64,000 nucleotides of DNA from Plantago major (lineage: Eukaryota; Streptophyta; Magnoliopsida; Lamiales; Plantaginaceae): positions 3,348,001 through 3,412,000 of the forward strand of contig CM048844.1 of assembly GCA_026545765.1 (NCBI GenBank), read 5' to 3'. The notes beneath the pieces are model-generated. The model saw only the letters and a list, made by a program, of their open reading frames with translations, was not told the DNA's origin and ran no database searches. This document shows, piece by piece, positions 40,969-53,189 of this stretch; within the stretch, counting starts at the first letter, position 1, and every line of letters begins with the position of its first letter. A program made the translations under genes and the position numbers.

Positions 40969-41413
40969 TATTTTTTAACCAGGAGTATCATTATGATCTT
41001 CTATTAATGATGATAGTTCTAATGCCAATACATGCTATCCGGATGGTATAGTGATGTCATAAACAATACTTATTCTAACTCGAGTGGAAAGGAAGTAAAA
41101 CACTGTAGCACATGTTACAAAATCTGAAAGGGATCCTCATCATTCATGAGACTCACTCGAAAACAGTGATTAATGAATAAGTGATTGATTCTTATTCCAT
41201 CCCATTAATTCGAATACAATTCAACATAAAGTTGTATATATGTTCATACACATTCATCTTATTCAACTTTATTCTATTTGATATTCTATTTGATGGTATA
41301 TTGTGTAATTTACTTGACTTTTATAGTTTACAATAGATTGTGTGCCGATGAGGCTCCTTTTTAAATGACATCAGCACTGTACAAATTCTCCACATAATAC
41401 ATTCATAAACTAA

Positions 41414-41536
41414 GGCTCTGTTATTTTCAACTGAAAACTCATTCAGTTCCATTCTGCTTAGTTATATTTTATACTACAATTCAGTTCAGTTCAATTCAGT
41501 TCAGTTTAGTAAATTTCAGTTGAAAAGAACAGAGCC
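41414..41536. mobile_element. TAA-flanked hairpin MITE, copy 1
   Basis: 123 bp, TAA on both sides. The left end starts GGCTCTGTTATTTTCAACTG and the right end is CAGTTGAAAAGAACAGAGCC, inverted repeats over some 20 bp. The middle holds CAGTT-type pentamers around TTAGTTATATTTTATACTAC. Target site and ends fit the Tourist group (PIF/Harbinger). Confidence 0.8.
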
Positions 41537-41966
41537 TAATTCTATCTCTATTAGACGAGTAATCGTCTACGGAATCGTCTGGTTGAAAAAACACACCAGT
41601 AATACTGGTGGGCGGAAATTGGTGGGTGAATTAAATCAGCACCCATATGGTGTTGATCGCATTCATAATATTGTGGCCTGAAAAGAAAAGATCCTAACAT
41701 CAAATACTATCCCACCACTTTTTATTCACTTTAGCACTGACCAACTTGAGGATTTAATTGACGCAATAAATTTGGGCATTCTGCCCCCACTGGATTCTGG
41801 TTAAATCATAATTCACTCTTTTAAGGTTTGAAATCCACCATTGCATCTTTTTCCTCTCTCTAGTTGGTAAATGGTTTTGCCGACTTGGTAAAATTCTTCA
41901 ATATACTGTGTAGAAGTAATTTGTACAAGACATGATGATCATTTACTACTCAATCTAATAGAATTA

Positions 41967-42535
41967 GACTATCTCCAACCCTCAAACTCTATCAAACTGT
42001 CACGTCACCATTCAACTAACAACAAACCCAACAAAACTCTCCATCTACAACCCTCAAACTCTATCATACTCACTTTTTCAATTTTCTTTTCTCATTTCTT
42101 TTTAAACCATACTATTCTTTTTTCATTTCTTTTAAAACTTCATAATTCATACTTCTTATTTATTTTTAATTTCGTTAATTAATTAAAATAATAAAAAATT
42201 AAAATTAAAAAATTACAATATTTGAATATATTTTATGTAAGTTCGTTTTTTAGTGAATTCGAATATATTAAAATTTACAATTAGTATTCTATATATAATT
42301 TACCAAATAAAATGTGAAATAGAATGAAAATGAAAAAGGAGAAAAAGGGAAAGAAAAGCAAAATGAAACAAAAAATTAAAATAAAAAAAAGGAAAAAGGA
42401 GGTTTCAACTCCATCAAACCCGTATGTAATTTTCAAACGGGTTTGATAGAAAACTCCATCAAACCATGGGTGGAGCAAGTAGGAAACGTTTGATGGAGTA
42501 TCAAACTCTCCATCAAACTGCCGTTGGAGCCAGCC
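41967..42535. mobile_element. PIF/Harbinger-type MITE, 569 bp
   Basis: TTA on both sides (41964-41966 and 42536-42538). The left end reads GACTATCTCCAACCCTCAAA and the right end, on the other strand, GGCTGGCTCCAACGGCAG. Subterminal CTCCATCAAAC / GTTTGATGGAG strings repeat many times and in both orientations. A purine-rich block lies at about 42320-42410. Noncoding. Confidence 0.75.
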
Positions 42536-42538
42536 TTA

Positions 42539-44060
42539 GTCAATACAAGTATTTTCCGACTTGTAACTATAAATTTCTACTACGTTTTTAGATAGAGAAA
42601 AAAAATCACGGTTTTATCTTATTCATCACATCTTGTATAATAACATCATATTCATACCATGTTATACTCCCTCCGTCCAGAGTCCAAGAGTCTGTGACAT
42701 GAGTTTTGATATTAAACTATATAAATAATTAGCATAATTCAGAAAATGTAACACTGAATTATGAGTAAAAGTATTGACGAGTGTGTTTGTAAATAAAGTA
42801 TAAGAGAATGAATAGAATAGATCAGTAGAATATTGATTTTGTATTTAAGATACGAGAAGTTCCATTTTTTAAAAAGTAAAGTAGGATGTTGCAATTTTGC
42901 CGAAGGGTGTATATGCCACAGATTCACGTGAACCACCCAATTATGCATTAATTTGCTTAATTGTGCTCATGTCCGTATCCACATATTTTTATTGCCTCCA
43001 CCAAACAGCATCCTGCTCTACAATTACAAATTACTACCTAATGCTTATTTTTACCTAATTATCACAAAAATATAATCTAGGCTTATACAACTTTTATGTA
43101 CCCCACACTGTTCCTCCTTACCTAATTGTAACGGATTAGGTTGAGCCGTTGAGATAACTCATTCAATCTAATTTGTTCAAGCTCTAATAAACGAATGCTA
43201 TTCGACTCAATTACTTTATTCAATAAGCCGAGGCGAGATCTAAAAGATTAATTTAAATAATGAAAAAGCAAAAATGTTAAATTGCCTTACATACTCTATA
43301 ATAAATAAATTTAGACTGGACTAAAAGAACCAACTTTACCAAGTTTCATCAACACAAACTTAACTCAGGAGCACAAAACATAGTCAAGCTTGACTCGATT
43401 ACCTGCGAAATCGAGACTTCACGAGTCGATCTGACTGAAACCATGGCCTAGCTGATTTCGAGACTTCATTAGTCGATTACTTAAGTTGTTTTTATCAACT
43501 TTTTGTGTTTGTTTCTTAACTACATTATTCGACTTGAATTACTAATTATTAACTCGATAACTCAATTTGAATTGAATACCAGACTCGCGACAACGATGCT
43601 CGGCTCCCAACCGCAATAATAACACTTTATATACATACAAAGTGCGTCCTCCTCTCATTCAGCAATAATTTGATATGCACCGAAAAATTATTCTCTTCGA
43701 TTAATCAAAGTTGAAATGACACCACATGAAGTGCATGTTTCTTTATCTAAAAAAAAAAAAAAAAAAAAGTGCATGTTTCTTCATTTATAGAGAAAATTAT
43801 ACTTATGTTTTCCGATCAACGGACGGAGGATCTCGTTTTCCTTTGTCAGATCGAGAATCGGACGGTGAGGGTTAGTTGCTGAAAAAATGTGCTCATACAA
43901 TTTATATAGTGTACTATCTAATAAAATAAAGTAATAAATTAACATTAAAGCGTAGGAATATTTATTAGTTAATAGTAATACGAAAGGAGAACAAGTCAAA
44001 AATCCAAATTCATTAAATTAAAATGTGTTTAATTAATTTAATGCCGTGTCAAATTTTGTT
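42539..44060. other. Intergenic, MITE fragments and poly-A
   Basis: No gene. A one-ended Stowaway-like start lies at 42667 (CTCCCTCCGTCCAGAGTC). A GAGTCGA-rich stretch at about 43140-43580 resembles the one near 40 kb. A poly-A run at 43749-43767 is bracketed by a direct repeat (AAGTGCATGTTTCTT). Confidence 0.45.
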
Positions 44061-44230
44061 ATATTTTATATGGGGAATAATACTTTAATTTTAGCTCTTC
44101 CTACTTGTTTTATTTTCATTTTGGAAGCTTCCTTAATCAATCTAATTATTATCCCACTAATCATAATATTAAATTTCTTTAACTTATGAATATTTTGTTA
44201 TTCTTTGCATTGCTCAAGATGTCTACTTGC

Positions 44231-44272
44231 TTTTTTTTTTTTTTTTTTTTTTTTGTTTTGTTTTGTTTTGTT
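44231..44272. repeat. Simple repeat: T24 then (GTTTT)n
   Basis: A run of 24 thymines followed by three GTTTT units, a low-complexity tract in copy A of the duplicated block. Copy B lacks it at the same place. Confidence 0.8.
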
Positions 44273-44987
44273 CTTTCCATCATTGTCATATTGCACTTTT
44301 AATTTAAGAATACACAAACACAAATTCTTTGAAGAATGGGTCATCATACCTTATTATCACAAGTATTGAACTTCATCCTCAGTATTTTAAGTAAATGCAC
44401 TCGCAAAAATGTTAAATGTAAATACACATCCCACACTATTTATAGTAATGATCAAACCACTAATTAATCAAAATTCGATGTTTTGAGTCGTCTCAGTTAC
44501 TCGTAAATTTTCCCCGGGTCAATACAAAAAAGTACAAAAAAGTACTGCTTTTATCTTTGTATGAGTATATTTTTAAATCCCCGTAGACTTTCAGAAATCT
44601 CATACCATGCTCATAGTGTATACATTGCTCGAATTGTCAAACCAACAACAGTAGAAAATTAAGCATACACATTCACATACACATTCACTTGCTTCCAATT
44701 CCAGTAAATGGGGACACAAAACATGAATGAGTAGCTTAACCTTACATAGTCTTTCCAACTATCCGGCCAAATGGGGAAACAAAATTAAACATCCAGCTTG
44801 ATAAATTAGGTAGCAGAAATGGTTCAAGCTTAACCTTACATAGTCTTCTGGACTGAACTTCAATTACACAGAACAAAACATGAGTGAGTAGCTAGCTTCA
44901 GTAACACTTGTTTAGGATTAAGTTCGACTTGCATATGCAGTCGTGCTTGCATTCAATACACGGCACCTGTCCCATGGTTCCCATTTC

Positions 44988-47900
44988 CTACCTAACGGTA
45001 TACCACCATGCCTTAAGTTCCGTTACAGCTTCCAAGAATGAAGGAGTGCTAATTGTCAAGCAGGTAGAAATTCTAGGAAATGCAGAAAGCTTCTCCAGAA
45101 TATCATCATCACTCTCAAGTTCGACACTTACCACCTGAAGTCTCTTGCGATTCTTACCATTCTTGAGCAAAAACCTTGCTAGGTCATATCCTGGATCCTC
45201 AACTTCAAAGTAAGAAAACATGACTTCTTCTAAGTGAGAGACAACACATGATGACACGGATTCCACCTCATCATAATCGTAATGATCACAAGATTCCTGG
45301 CAAGAAACAATAAAGCCTTATTCCCACATTCTTGTTATGCAAACCGAAGACAAAAGGGCATATAAAGATACATGCGTACCTCTCTGTACACTTCTATGTA
45401 CAGATATTTCAGGTATGGTGCTGTGTGGAGTAGCCCGAGTAATCCTTCACTACCAACAGGCATTTTCATATGTAGTTGAGTCAGCTTCACCAATCTTGCA
45501 AGAGGAAACTGCTGTCTCCAGTTCATCATAGCCTTGTCCGGGCAAGAGGAAAAAAAAATCAAATAAGATTGCAAAAAGTTGGAATTCACTGAATAGTTGT
45601 GTACTTTTAATCTTTTCAATCACTTTCACAAAGCCACTAAAATATTACTTAGAACAGGGAAGTCAGTAAAACCAAAAACAAGCTCAAGAACAAAAGAAAA
45701 AAAAAAAGCAAAATTTTGTTACCCCATCTTAGGAGTAATAGCCATTAAGCCATACTAATACCAAACTATTTGATGCTATTAACTTTCAAGAAATTTTTAA
45801 CCATCATCCCATTTCTAGAATCTTCATCAATGCAAGATAATGCAATTATCAATGAAGTGATCAACTAATATCATACAGAAACAACAATGCAATGATCCAG
45901 ATGTAACTTGCAAGTTGTAAGTACTACATGGAAATCAGACACCAAAATACACCTAACTTCAAAATAGTAAAGATGCTAATGCATAATACAGCATTAGAAT
46001 TACTTTAAAACAACAGTTAAAGGAGACAATTGGGTAGTTACCGGAAAATATGTAAGAAAATGTTAAATCTCAAACTCATCACATAAATAGCATACTCATA
46101 AAAGGCATAGGTCGATCTCATCTCATCTGCTCCGTTTCAGTTCAAAATGGGACAAAGGGCAAAACATCAGAAGAGAATGAAGGATGGTATCATGATATCA
46201 TTTGAAATAAATAGATGGAGTAAAATGTGTATGCCGCTGGAGAAGCGTAAGAGGCGGAATGATTCTGAAAATTTTAGGAAAGCTAATAAATGGTAAAACA
46301 GACGTGTTGAAGAAGAATGGCAACAATTCATGAAAATCAATGTTCACAATTTCACATCAGTTCATATTTCAGAAACACCGAACCAGATGATAAGCACCGT
46401 CTTCTAGGGACCGATAAATATAGAGGAGAAGAAAGAGTATGTGAAACACGATTTGAATAAGTGTTTTACGTTTGTTCAAATTTTCACCAACATTGACTCT
46501 TATTATATTGTTTGAGCTTCATTTTAACATCGTTTTTTGAAACATGCATTCAACAGTCCTCATGAAGATTTAACTTTAAAAATAAATAAAAATAGAGCGA
46601 TTGAAACATCAATTAAAAAACTGGAGAAAACACCACATCGATCAGGGAAGCATACATGAGATAAACACAAAAGATCTCTTGAGTATTTCTTCGAACACCT
46701 AATTGGTGATCCGCATTTTTTTTATACCTTCAGGACATCTCATCCAAATCCTATACTTGCCAAACTTGAACTAAACATACATCAGGTACATGGAGATAAA
46801 ACCCATTGATAACAGGTACAAACTATTTCTGCAACATAATATATGATTCTTATAACTCGAGCAATACAGATTATAATCGGCAAACTACTTAAATGCTTCT
46901 CTGGTGTTAGTGCATTCATAAGGATTCTGAAATTTTGAATATAGCATTTAAGACACATAGCGATTTGAAGAAAAACGGAAACTAATAGATATTGCAGAAA
47001 TATATCTTTCGTTCACAATACAGTAGCATGCTTTTGGTTGGAGAAAGTGCAAAGATCTTACCTCAACCATGGAATTCGTTAACTCCAGTTTCCTTAGACT
47101 AGAGAATTCTTTTAAAAGCCTCAGGACTTGTAATCCTTTCTTTAGAGAAAACTCTTCAAAATCATCATCAGTTAGACCACTGTATCTTAAAGCTGCATCT
47201 ACAACTCGTGATCCAGTCACAATAACCTCATCTGGTAAATGACGAGTAGATTGAAACTTCTCAAGCTTGTCTGCTCCAATTAATCTAATTGAATAGCCAT
47301 ATTCACCTTCAACAGGGATTTCCTCGTGCTTACAGGAAGAAACAAATGTAGTAAGTTCTGGGCTTGGATTTCTACAAGCTTCACTTCCAACCATTCGCAA
47401 GACTTCAAGATCATAGTTTTAAGAACTGGGAAAGTATATTTAAGGTGGTTAGTGTTTGAGCTTTGATTCACGATCCTGACATTGTGAAACTCCAAAGTTG
47501 TGAGGTTAGGAAGGCAAATCTCTGCGGCGAAATGGATCCCCGGAGAATAGAAATTGACTTCTTTCAATGAACTGTTATTGAGAAAGCAGACGTCGTAATG
47601 ATCCATTTCGTTCACCTTAATTTTCGCCCCCAAATGGTACCATGAACGTAAGTCTCTCAATTTTGCATCTCAATGCAGCAGATATCCACAATGCTAACCG
47701 ACTCGTGTTGCACTCTCCGGAAATTATAATGAGATTAAAACATCTTTATCATGTGCATGAAGAAGTACTCTTTCCACAAAGTTAACAAAATTTGTTTCCT
47801 GCCCTTTACCGCGATCAATTTCAAAACTGTCAAGTAAGCTCCACTTGCACTCCCAATCTTTTGACAGAACACTAGTGCGGACTGCATCCTTCAAGGGCAG

Positions 47901-48023
47901 GCAGGACAAAATGCAACAGATAATTGCATCAGGTAAACTGCTAATGCAATCTTCATCATTAGCAAGATCAACACTTCAAAATTTCTGACTGAGATCCGAA
48001 ACAACTTGATTGCTTCCGCTCAT
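44988..48023 (-). pseudogene. F-box/LRR/FBD gene, copy A, damaged in first coding exon
   Basis: F-box/FBD proteins are substrate receptors of SCF ubiquitin ligases. The ATG at 48023 begins MSGSNQVVSDLSQKF, then meets TGA (47976-47978) before the F-box (DCISSLPDAIICCIL, CLPLKDAVRTSVLSKDW). Further on, the frame breaks several times between about 47725 and 47330. LRR-type pieces such as LRDLRSWYHLGAKIK, LPNLTTLEFHNVRI and GLQVLRLLKEFSSLRKLEL sit in different frames. That exon ends at a good donor at 47062. Exons 45532-45380 (51 codons) and 45296-44988 (FBD domain, HLEEVMFSYFEVEDPGYDLA and FLLKNGKNRKRL) are intact and spliced in phase. Most likely a young pseudogene. Sequencing error in an active gene is the alternative. 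Confidence 0.8.
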
Positions 48024-48957
48024 AATTACAGAACCAACCTGAAATTTAAAAAAATCATGCCTGGAAAGTATCATTCTGTTTGTCATCCAAGGAGTAAAAT
48101 TTCTTCATACACTCGAAGAAGAAAACGAGAATAAAGAAAGAAAGATCACATGTTTATCAAAGAGACAATAATACTCGTTCATTTTAATCCTTTCCAATTC
48201 CAACAAGTTCAAGTTGCCCACTTGTATGCTACACAAAAAAAGACTGGAACTTTATAAGGAGAAGTAATCAAGTAAATCAGTAATGCACAATTGAGACTTG
48301 AAATTGAACCAAAAAAGTTGCAGGAATGTGATTTATACTAGTACAAAAATACTAGACTATTGAAACTGAGAGTAACAACAAAACTATGTACATGAATCCA
48401 AAACATACCACACACTAAAATACATCTCATCACTACCAAAGTTAACTTTATGCCAAAATCATTTTTAGCAAGCACTATCCTTCAATCCTTGTTGGAATTC
48501 TTGAGAATTACTACCAATAATCAGCTTCGAAGAAAAAGGCCAATGCATAAACAGGATCGTACATAAAGTAATCAACAAAGTTCAATTTCAGCTGCAAACG
48601 GATGAAAACATAATCAAACACTTGATCTGTTCAAAATACACAAAAAAAACTACAAAATTACTACCTCTGTTGAACGATTTCACTAAACCCAGACACAGAT
48701 GCATAAACATAAACACGAGTTTACCTCGAATAGTCCACAGATGAAATCGGAGGTTGAACAAGACGAGTAGCTGAGTGAGAGTGATAAATGGGATCGTATC
48801 GGATCGGATCAGAAGAAGAAGTTGGAAATGAGAAAGACAAGAAATCGAGAATGGAGGAATTGACAGAAAGCTCGGCTAAACAAAGAGATAGGAGAAATGG
48901 GGCTCTAATGGTTCGGATTTGGGAAGCATGTCTTTCATTGAAATCCGTGCAGTTCAA
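48024..48957 (-). other. 5' leader with intron, F-box copy A
   Basis: An acceptor (TTTCAG) just above the ATG and a donor (TTCGAG then GTAAACTC) near 48726 define a leader intron of about 0.7 kb. The outer exon, up to about 48957, ends against a hairpin MITE. The same leader is recognisable in copy B near 53070-53150. Confidence 0.5.
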
Positions 48958-48961
48958 ATAA

Positions 48962-49096
48962 GGGCGTTATTTAGATCTTATCTTAATTTAAAACTCATTA
49001 ATTTCAATTCAGATTCATTCAGTTTAATTCAGTTCAGTTCAGTTAAATTGTTTTTTATAATTACTATAGTACAGTTCAGACGAAAAGAACATAGCC
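48962..49096. mobile_element. TAA-flanked hairpin MITE, copy 2 (eroded left end)
   Basis: 135 bp with TAA on both sides. The right end reads GACGAAAAGAACATAGCC and the interior has the usual run of TTCAGTTCAGTTC pentamers. The left end (GGGCGTTATTTAGATC) has diverged. It abuts the probable transcription start of F-box copy A. Confidence 0.65.
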
Positions 49097-49221
49097 TAAT
49101 TTTCGCAATATCCATGTTACGTGTACATTTAGAGTAGTTGACAAATTAGATGATCGGATAATCTTGTTCAAGTAGCTTATTAAACAAGTGAGATTAGATG
49201 ATTTATTTTTTATATATTGTA

Positions 49222-49478
49222 CTTTCGTTGTCCCGATAATAACTTTTCATTTACTTTTATAGTTGAGAAAATAAGGTATGTATTATTCTTAGACAAAAAA
49301 ATGCCAGTGTATCCCTCAAATTGAATATTAAAGTTTAAAGTAGGAAAAAATAATTTTAGTGGGTTTACTTTTGAATATATTTAATGTTAAAGTCGAAGTA
49401 GTGGTTGACATTGGTAATTGGAAGTTTTGGTTGTGATACAAAAAATGGTAAAATGGGAAGCTATTCCCGAAACGAAAG
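49222..49478. mobile_element. Stowaway-like MITE
   Basis: Left end CTTTCGTTGTCCCGATAATA; right end TATTCCCGAAACGAAAG, its imperfect inverse. TA is clear on the left only. The interior shares GAAAATAAGGTATRTATTATT with the element at 49953-50178, so the two are probably related. Confidence 0.55.
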
Positions 49479-49611
49479 AAATAGTTACAAATAAATTGTC
49501 TAATCATTTGCTATCTAGTTAATCACTTATCAACTAATTTATCAGCTAACTTGTGGGCTAATTTAACTAAACTAAGCCTCCATTAACACTAAGTTGTAGG
49601 TTATAAGCTAA

Positions 49612-49746
49612 GACTCTGTTCTTTTCAACTTAAAACTCATTTAGTTCAGTTCCATTCAGTTCAGTTCAGTTTAGTTCTGCTTAGTTATATTTTATATACT
49701 ACAATTCAATTCAGTTCAGTAAATTTCAGTTGAAAAGAACAGAGCC
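49612..49746. mobile_element. TAA-flanked hairpin MITE, copy 3
   Basis: 135 bp between TAA triplets. Left end GACTCTGTTCTTTTCAACTT; right end CAGTTGAAAAGAACAGAGCC. Internal pentamer run CAGTTCAGTTCAGTTTAGTTC. Confidence 0.8.
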
Positions 49747-49952
49747 TAACTTATCAGATAATTTTGCTAATTTAGCTTATCATTATTTACTATATTTTAA
49801 AAATCCACCAACTTATTAACTAATTAATTTACTAAACACCTACATAATACTAACTTAGCATGTACTCAATCATCTAGCTACAGCTAATTTTTGCATAATA
49901 TAGACTTAAAAGGATCCAAATTAATTGAATTAAAATGTGACTAATTAATTTA

Positions 49953-50178
49953 CTTCCTCTGTCTCAGCTTCACGTTTACTTTTGTGGTGGGAAAATAAGG
50001 TATATATTATTTTTACATATAATAATATTAGTGGGTCACCAAATTAATTTTTAAAGTTGGAGATAGAATAAAATAATGTTAGTGGTTTACTTTTGAATAT
50101 ATATATATGAGAATGAGAAGTTTTGTTTTTAGATGTAAAAATGACAAAAATTGAGAGTTATTTTCAGGACGGAGGAAG
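49953..50178. mobile_element. Stowaway-like MITE inside the duplicated block
   Basis: 226 bp, TA-flanked. Left end CTTCCTCTGTCTCAGCTTCA; right end TATTTTCAGGACGGAGGAAG. It interrupts copy B of the F-box duplication: copy A has the flanking AATTAATTTA joined directly to following sequence, so the insertion came after the duplication. Confidence 0.75.
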
Positions 50179-50179
50179 T

Positions 50180-51289
50180 AATACCATAGGAATCTCTCTA
50201 CCAAGAGTTAGTGTCAAATATTTTCCATTTTGTATAGGGGGAATAATACTTTAATTTTAGCTCTTCCTATTTATCAGTTTTCATTTTGGAAGTTTTGTTA
50301 ATCAAGTTAATTATCCCCACTAATCATAATATTGTTAAATTTCTTTAACTTATGTGAATACTATTTTGTCGTTCTTTGCATTGCTCAAGATGCCTACTTT
50401 TTCTATTTGTTTGTTTAATAAGAAAAAAAATAAAGGAAAATAAGATTTTTCCAAGAAAATAATCAACTTTTCTTATTTTCTTATTTTGTGGATGGGTATA
50501 TATGATAAAGACATTTTTATAATTTTCAGAATTTTCCAATAGATACCAAATTGTGAAAAAACAATAGTTATCCCTACTATTTTTTTTTCTTCTCATTTTC
50601 ATACAAACCAAATGAATCCTTAAAGAATTTTGTCTTCCCATCATTGTCATATTGCACTGAATACACAACACATAAATTCTTTGAAGAATGGTTCACCATA
50701 CTGTGTCATATTGTTCATTTCATCCTCGTTTTTTAATCGAATGCATATGCAAAAATGTGAATCCCACACTTACACACTAAGTGTGTAATCTAACCACTAA
50801 GCAGCAATTGAAGTTCGACATTTTAAGCCGTCACGATTACTAGTGAACTAACTTTTCTCAGGGCCAGTACTTGTCTTTGTGTAAGTATCATTTAAAAACC
50901 CTTTACCCTTGGAAATCTCATTTGTTCATAGTGTATAATTGCGAATTGTCGAACTAACAACATAAGTCGGTCGAATATTAAGCAAATAATGTAGCATACA
51001 CTTGCTTACTTTGCCAATTCCAGCAGATATTGAGATAAAGTCCAAAGTAAGCCCAAAAGATAAACATAGATTAAACCAACTATCCGGCCCAAAAGAGGAC
51101 ACAAAATTAAAGATCCAGGCTAAACAAAATTAGGTAGCAGAAATGGTTCAAGCTCAACCTGACATAGCATGAAGGTTGAATCATTACCCAGAACAAAACA
51201 TGAACGGTTAGTTTCGATAACCATTGTTTAGGATTAAGTTCGACTTGCGTATGCAGTCACGCTTGGCTGCCATACACGGTATCTAGTAA
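50180..51289. other. 3' flank of F-box copy B, duplicated from copy A
   Basis: Runs parallel to about 44070-44960. Shared strings include GGGGAATAATACTTTAATTT, TTCTTTGCATTGCTCAAGATG, TTCTTTGAAGAATGG, GGTAGCAGAAATGGTTCAAGC and AGGATTAAGTTCGACTTGC. It carries no gene of its own. Confidence 0.7.
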
Positions 51290-51397
51290 GGCTCTGTTCT
51301 CTTCAACTGAAAACTTATTTAGTTCAGTTCAGTTCTGCTTAGTTATATTTTATACTACAATTCAGTTTAGAAAATTGCAGTTGAAGAGAACATAGCC
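51290..51397. mobile_element. TAA-flanked hairpin MITE, copy 4
   Basis: 108 bp between TAA triplets. Left end GGCTCTGTTCTCTTCAACTG; right end CAGTTGAAGAGAACATAGCC. The pentamer core is shorter than in the other copies. It sits exactly at the end of the FBD remnant of F-box copy B. Confidence 0.8.
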
Positions 51398-53150
51398 TAA
51401 CTTAGTTTCCATGCTTCAAAGAATGAAGGAGTACAAATTGTCAAGCAGGTAGAAACTTTAGGAAATGCAGAAAGCTCCTTCAGAATACCATCACTCGCAA
51501 GCTCGTCATTTGACACATGAAGTTTCTTGAGATTCTTACCATTCTTGAGCAAAAACCTTGCTAGACTATTGTTGTGGTACCAGAGTGCGGAAGCTTATAA
51601 ATTCCACCAACGATATAGAGAAATTAATAAAGACAGTATAAATGAACACCGAGAATTTTAAGGTAGAAAAACCCTCCGTAAATAGAGGTAAAAAACCATC
51701 GGCGAGAGAGCCAAAATTTCCACTATAATGGTATTGGGAGTACAAGAAATTCCTCAACTACTTGTAAAACAAATCTTTACGGGTTTATACTCGCACCCAA
51801 ATGAAAGTAGAGAATACAAGTGAAATGAAAAATGAGGAATATGGGATAAGTGTTTGTGTAATGGCTTGTGATGATATATGAGAGTGTTATATTATATCAT
51901 CTCATAAGCTAGCCTATTTATAGTGCAAGATTTATGCTTGATCAATGATCTAAGCACTTAGATGATCAAATGTGAACATAAGCTCGAGCAATATGGAAAA
52001 TGTATGAAATTAGTAAAATGGCGAAGAAACCATTTTGGACCAAAAATGGTCACACACATTGCATGTAAATGCACCGGACAACAACTATATTCTGGATTCT
52101 TAAATTTATCGTACATAAATAGGACTTCTTCTAGGTGAGAGGCAACACAAGATATTCCAACTTGAACCAAATGTACACTATGGCTTACTACTTACAGCTT
52201 ACTGTTGTTAAATCATGCTGCTAACTCAACAGAAGCACATATTGAAGTATAATTGGTAAACTGCTCAAATGCTTCTCTAAGGATTTTGAAATTCTGAATA
52301 TATATAGGCATATAAGAGTATATAAGACACATAGAAATGGTAACTAATAGAATCGCGCACAAATAACACATGCGTTCACAATGCAATAACATGCTTTCCG
52401 GTTGGAGAAAGTGCAAAGATCTTACCTCAACCATGGAATTCGTTAATACCAGTTTCCTTAGACTAGATAATTCTTTTAAAAGCCTCAGGACTTGTAATCC
52501 TTTCTTTCTAGAAAACTCGTCAACATCATCATCAGTCGGACCACTGTTAGCGAAATATGCATCTAGAACTCGTGATCCAGTCACAATAGCCTCATCTGGT
52601 AAATGACAAGTAGATTCAAACTTCTCAAGCTTGTCTGCTCCAATTAATTTGATTGAATAGCCATATTCACCTTCCGCAAGGATTTCATATCTAAGTCTAA
52701 GTCTCTCAATTTCGCGTGTCAATGCAGCAGATATCAGCGATGGTACCCGACTCTTGCTGCACTCTCTGGAAATTACGAGATGAAAACATTTTATATCTTT
52801 TACATGAAGAAGTGCACTTTAATTGAACATTTTATATTTGCGGTTTAAGATTAATTCACAGTCAAAGTTGAAAAAGTTTGACTGCAAAAAGTTAAAAGTG
52901 AGATACTATTCCAGGGACGGAGGAAGTAAATAAAATATTGATGTCTCTTCTTGCATTGTTTGTTTTAGAGTGATATATACAAATTTCAGAGCAATCTTTA
53001 TGATGTTCGCATTACACAAGGGAGGTTTTTGTAATTTTTCCCGAACGCAATAATGTTGAGAAGTTGAGACTGAGTTTACCTCGAATAGAGAAAGTCCACA
53101 CTCCACGGTGTCACTCAGCAACTCCATATAGTTCTCGAGATCAAGGGGAG
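51398..53150 (-). pseudogene. F-box/LRR/FBD gene, copy B, relic
   Basis: A decayed tandem copy of the gene at 44988-48023. The FBD exon survives in two parts: HLEEVLFMYDKFKNPEYS (about 52089-52170) and LARFLLKNGKNLKKLHVS (51400-51564), split by a solo LTR. The LRR exon piece (52722-52434) reads EGEYGYSIKLIGADKLEKF and KGLQVLRLLKELSSLRKL, and ends at the same donor as copy A. The F-box, the middle of the LRR exon and the 51-codon exon are missing. Leader sequence with the same GTAAACTC donor lies near 53075. The C-terminus is cut by the MITE at 51290-51397. Not functional. Confidence 0.85.
51570..52083 (-). mobile_element. Solo LTR of a retrotransposon
   Basis: 514 bp starting TGTTGTGG and ending GGACAACA on the plus strand, so TG...CA with a short TGTTGT / ACAACA terminal inverted repeat. 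It is flanked by the 5-bp duplication ACTAT (51565-51569 and 52084-52088). A TATAAATAG box on the minus strand (near 51915) suggests that strand is the LTR's sense. No internal retroviral-type coding region is present, so it is a solo LTR left by recombination. The superfamily (Copia more likely than Gypsy) is a guess. It interrupts the FBD exon of copy B and so is younger than the duplication. Confidence 0.8.
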
Positions 53151-53189
53151 ATTAAGTAGGGAGGTTGAAGAGGACGAGTATTTGAGACC

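Noticed and set aside
42667-42880. Full Stowaway MITE at CTCCCTCCGTCCAGAG
   Set aside because: Only the left end is recognisable; no matching right end with a TA flank. The same holds for the fragments at 53457 and 61614 and the right end at about 52926.
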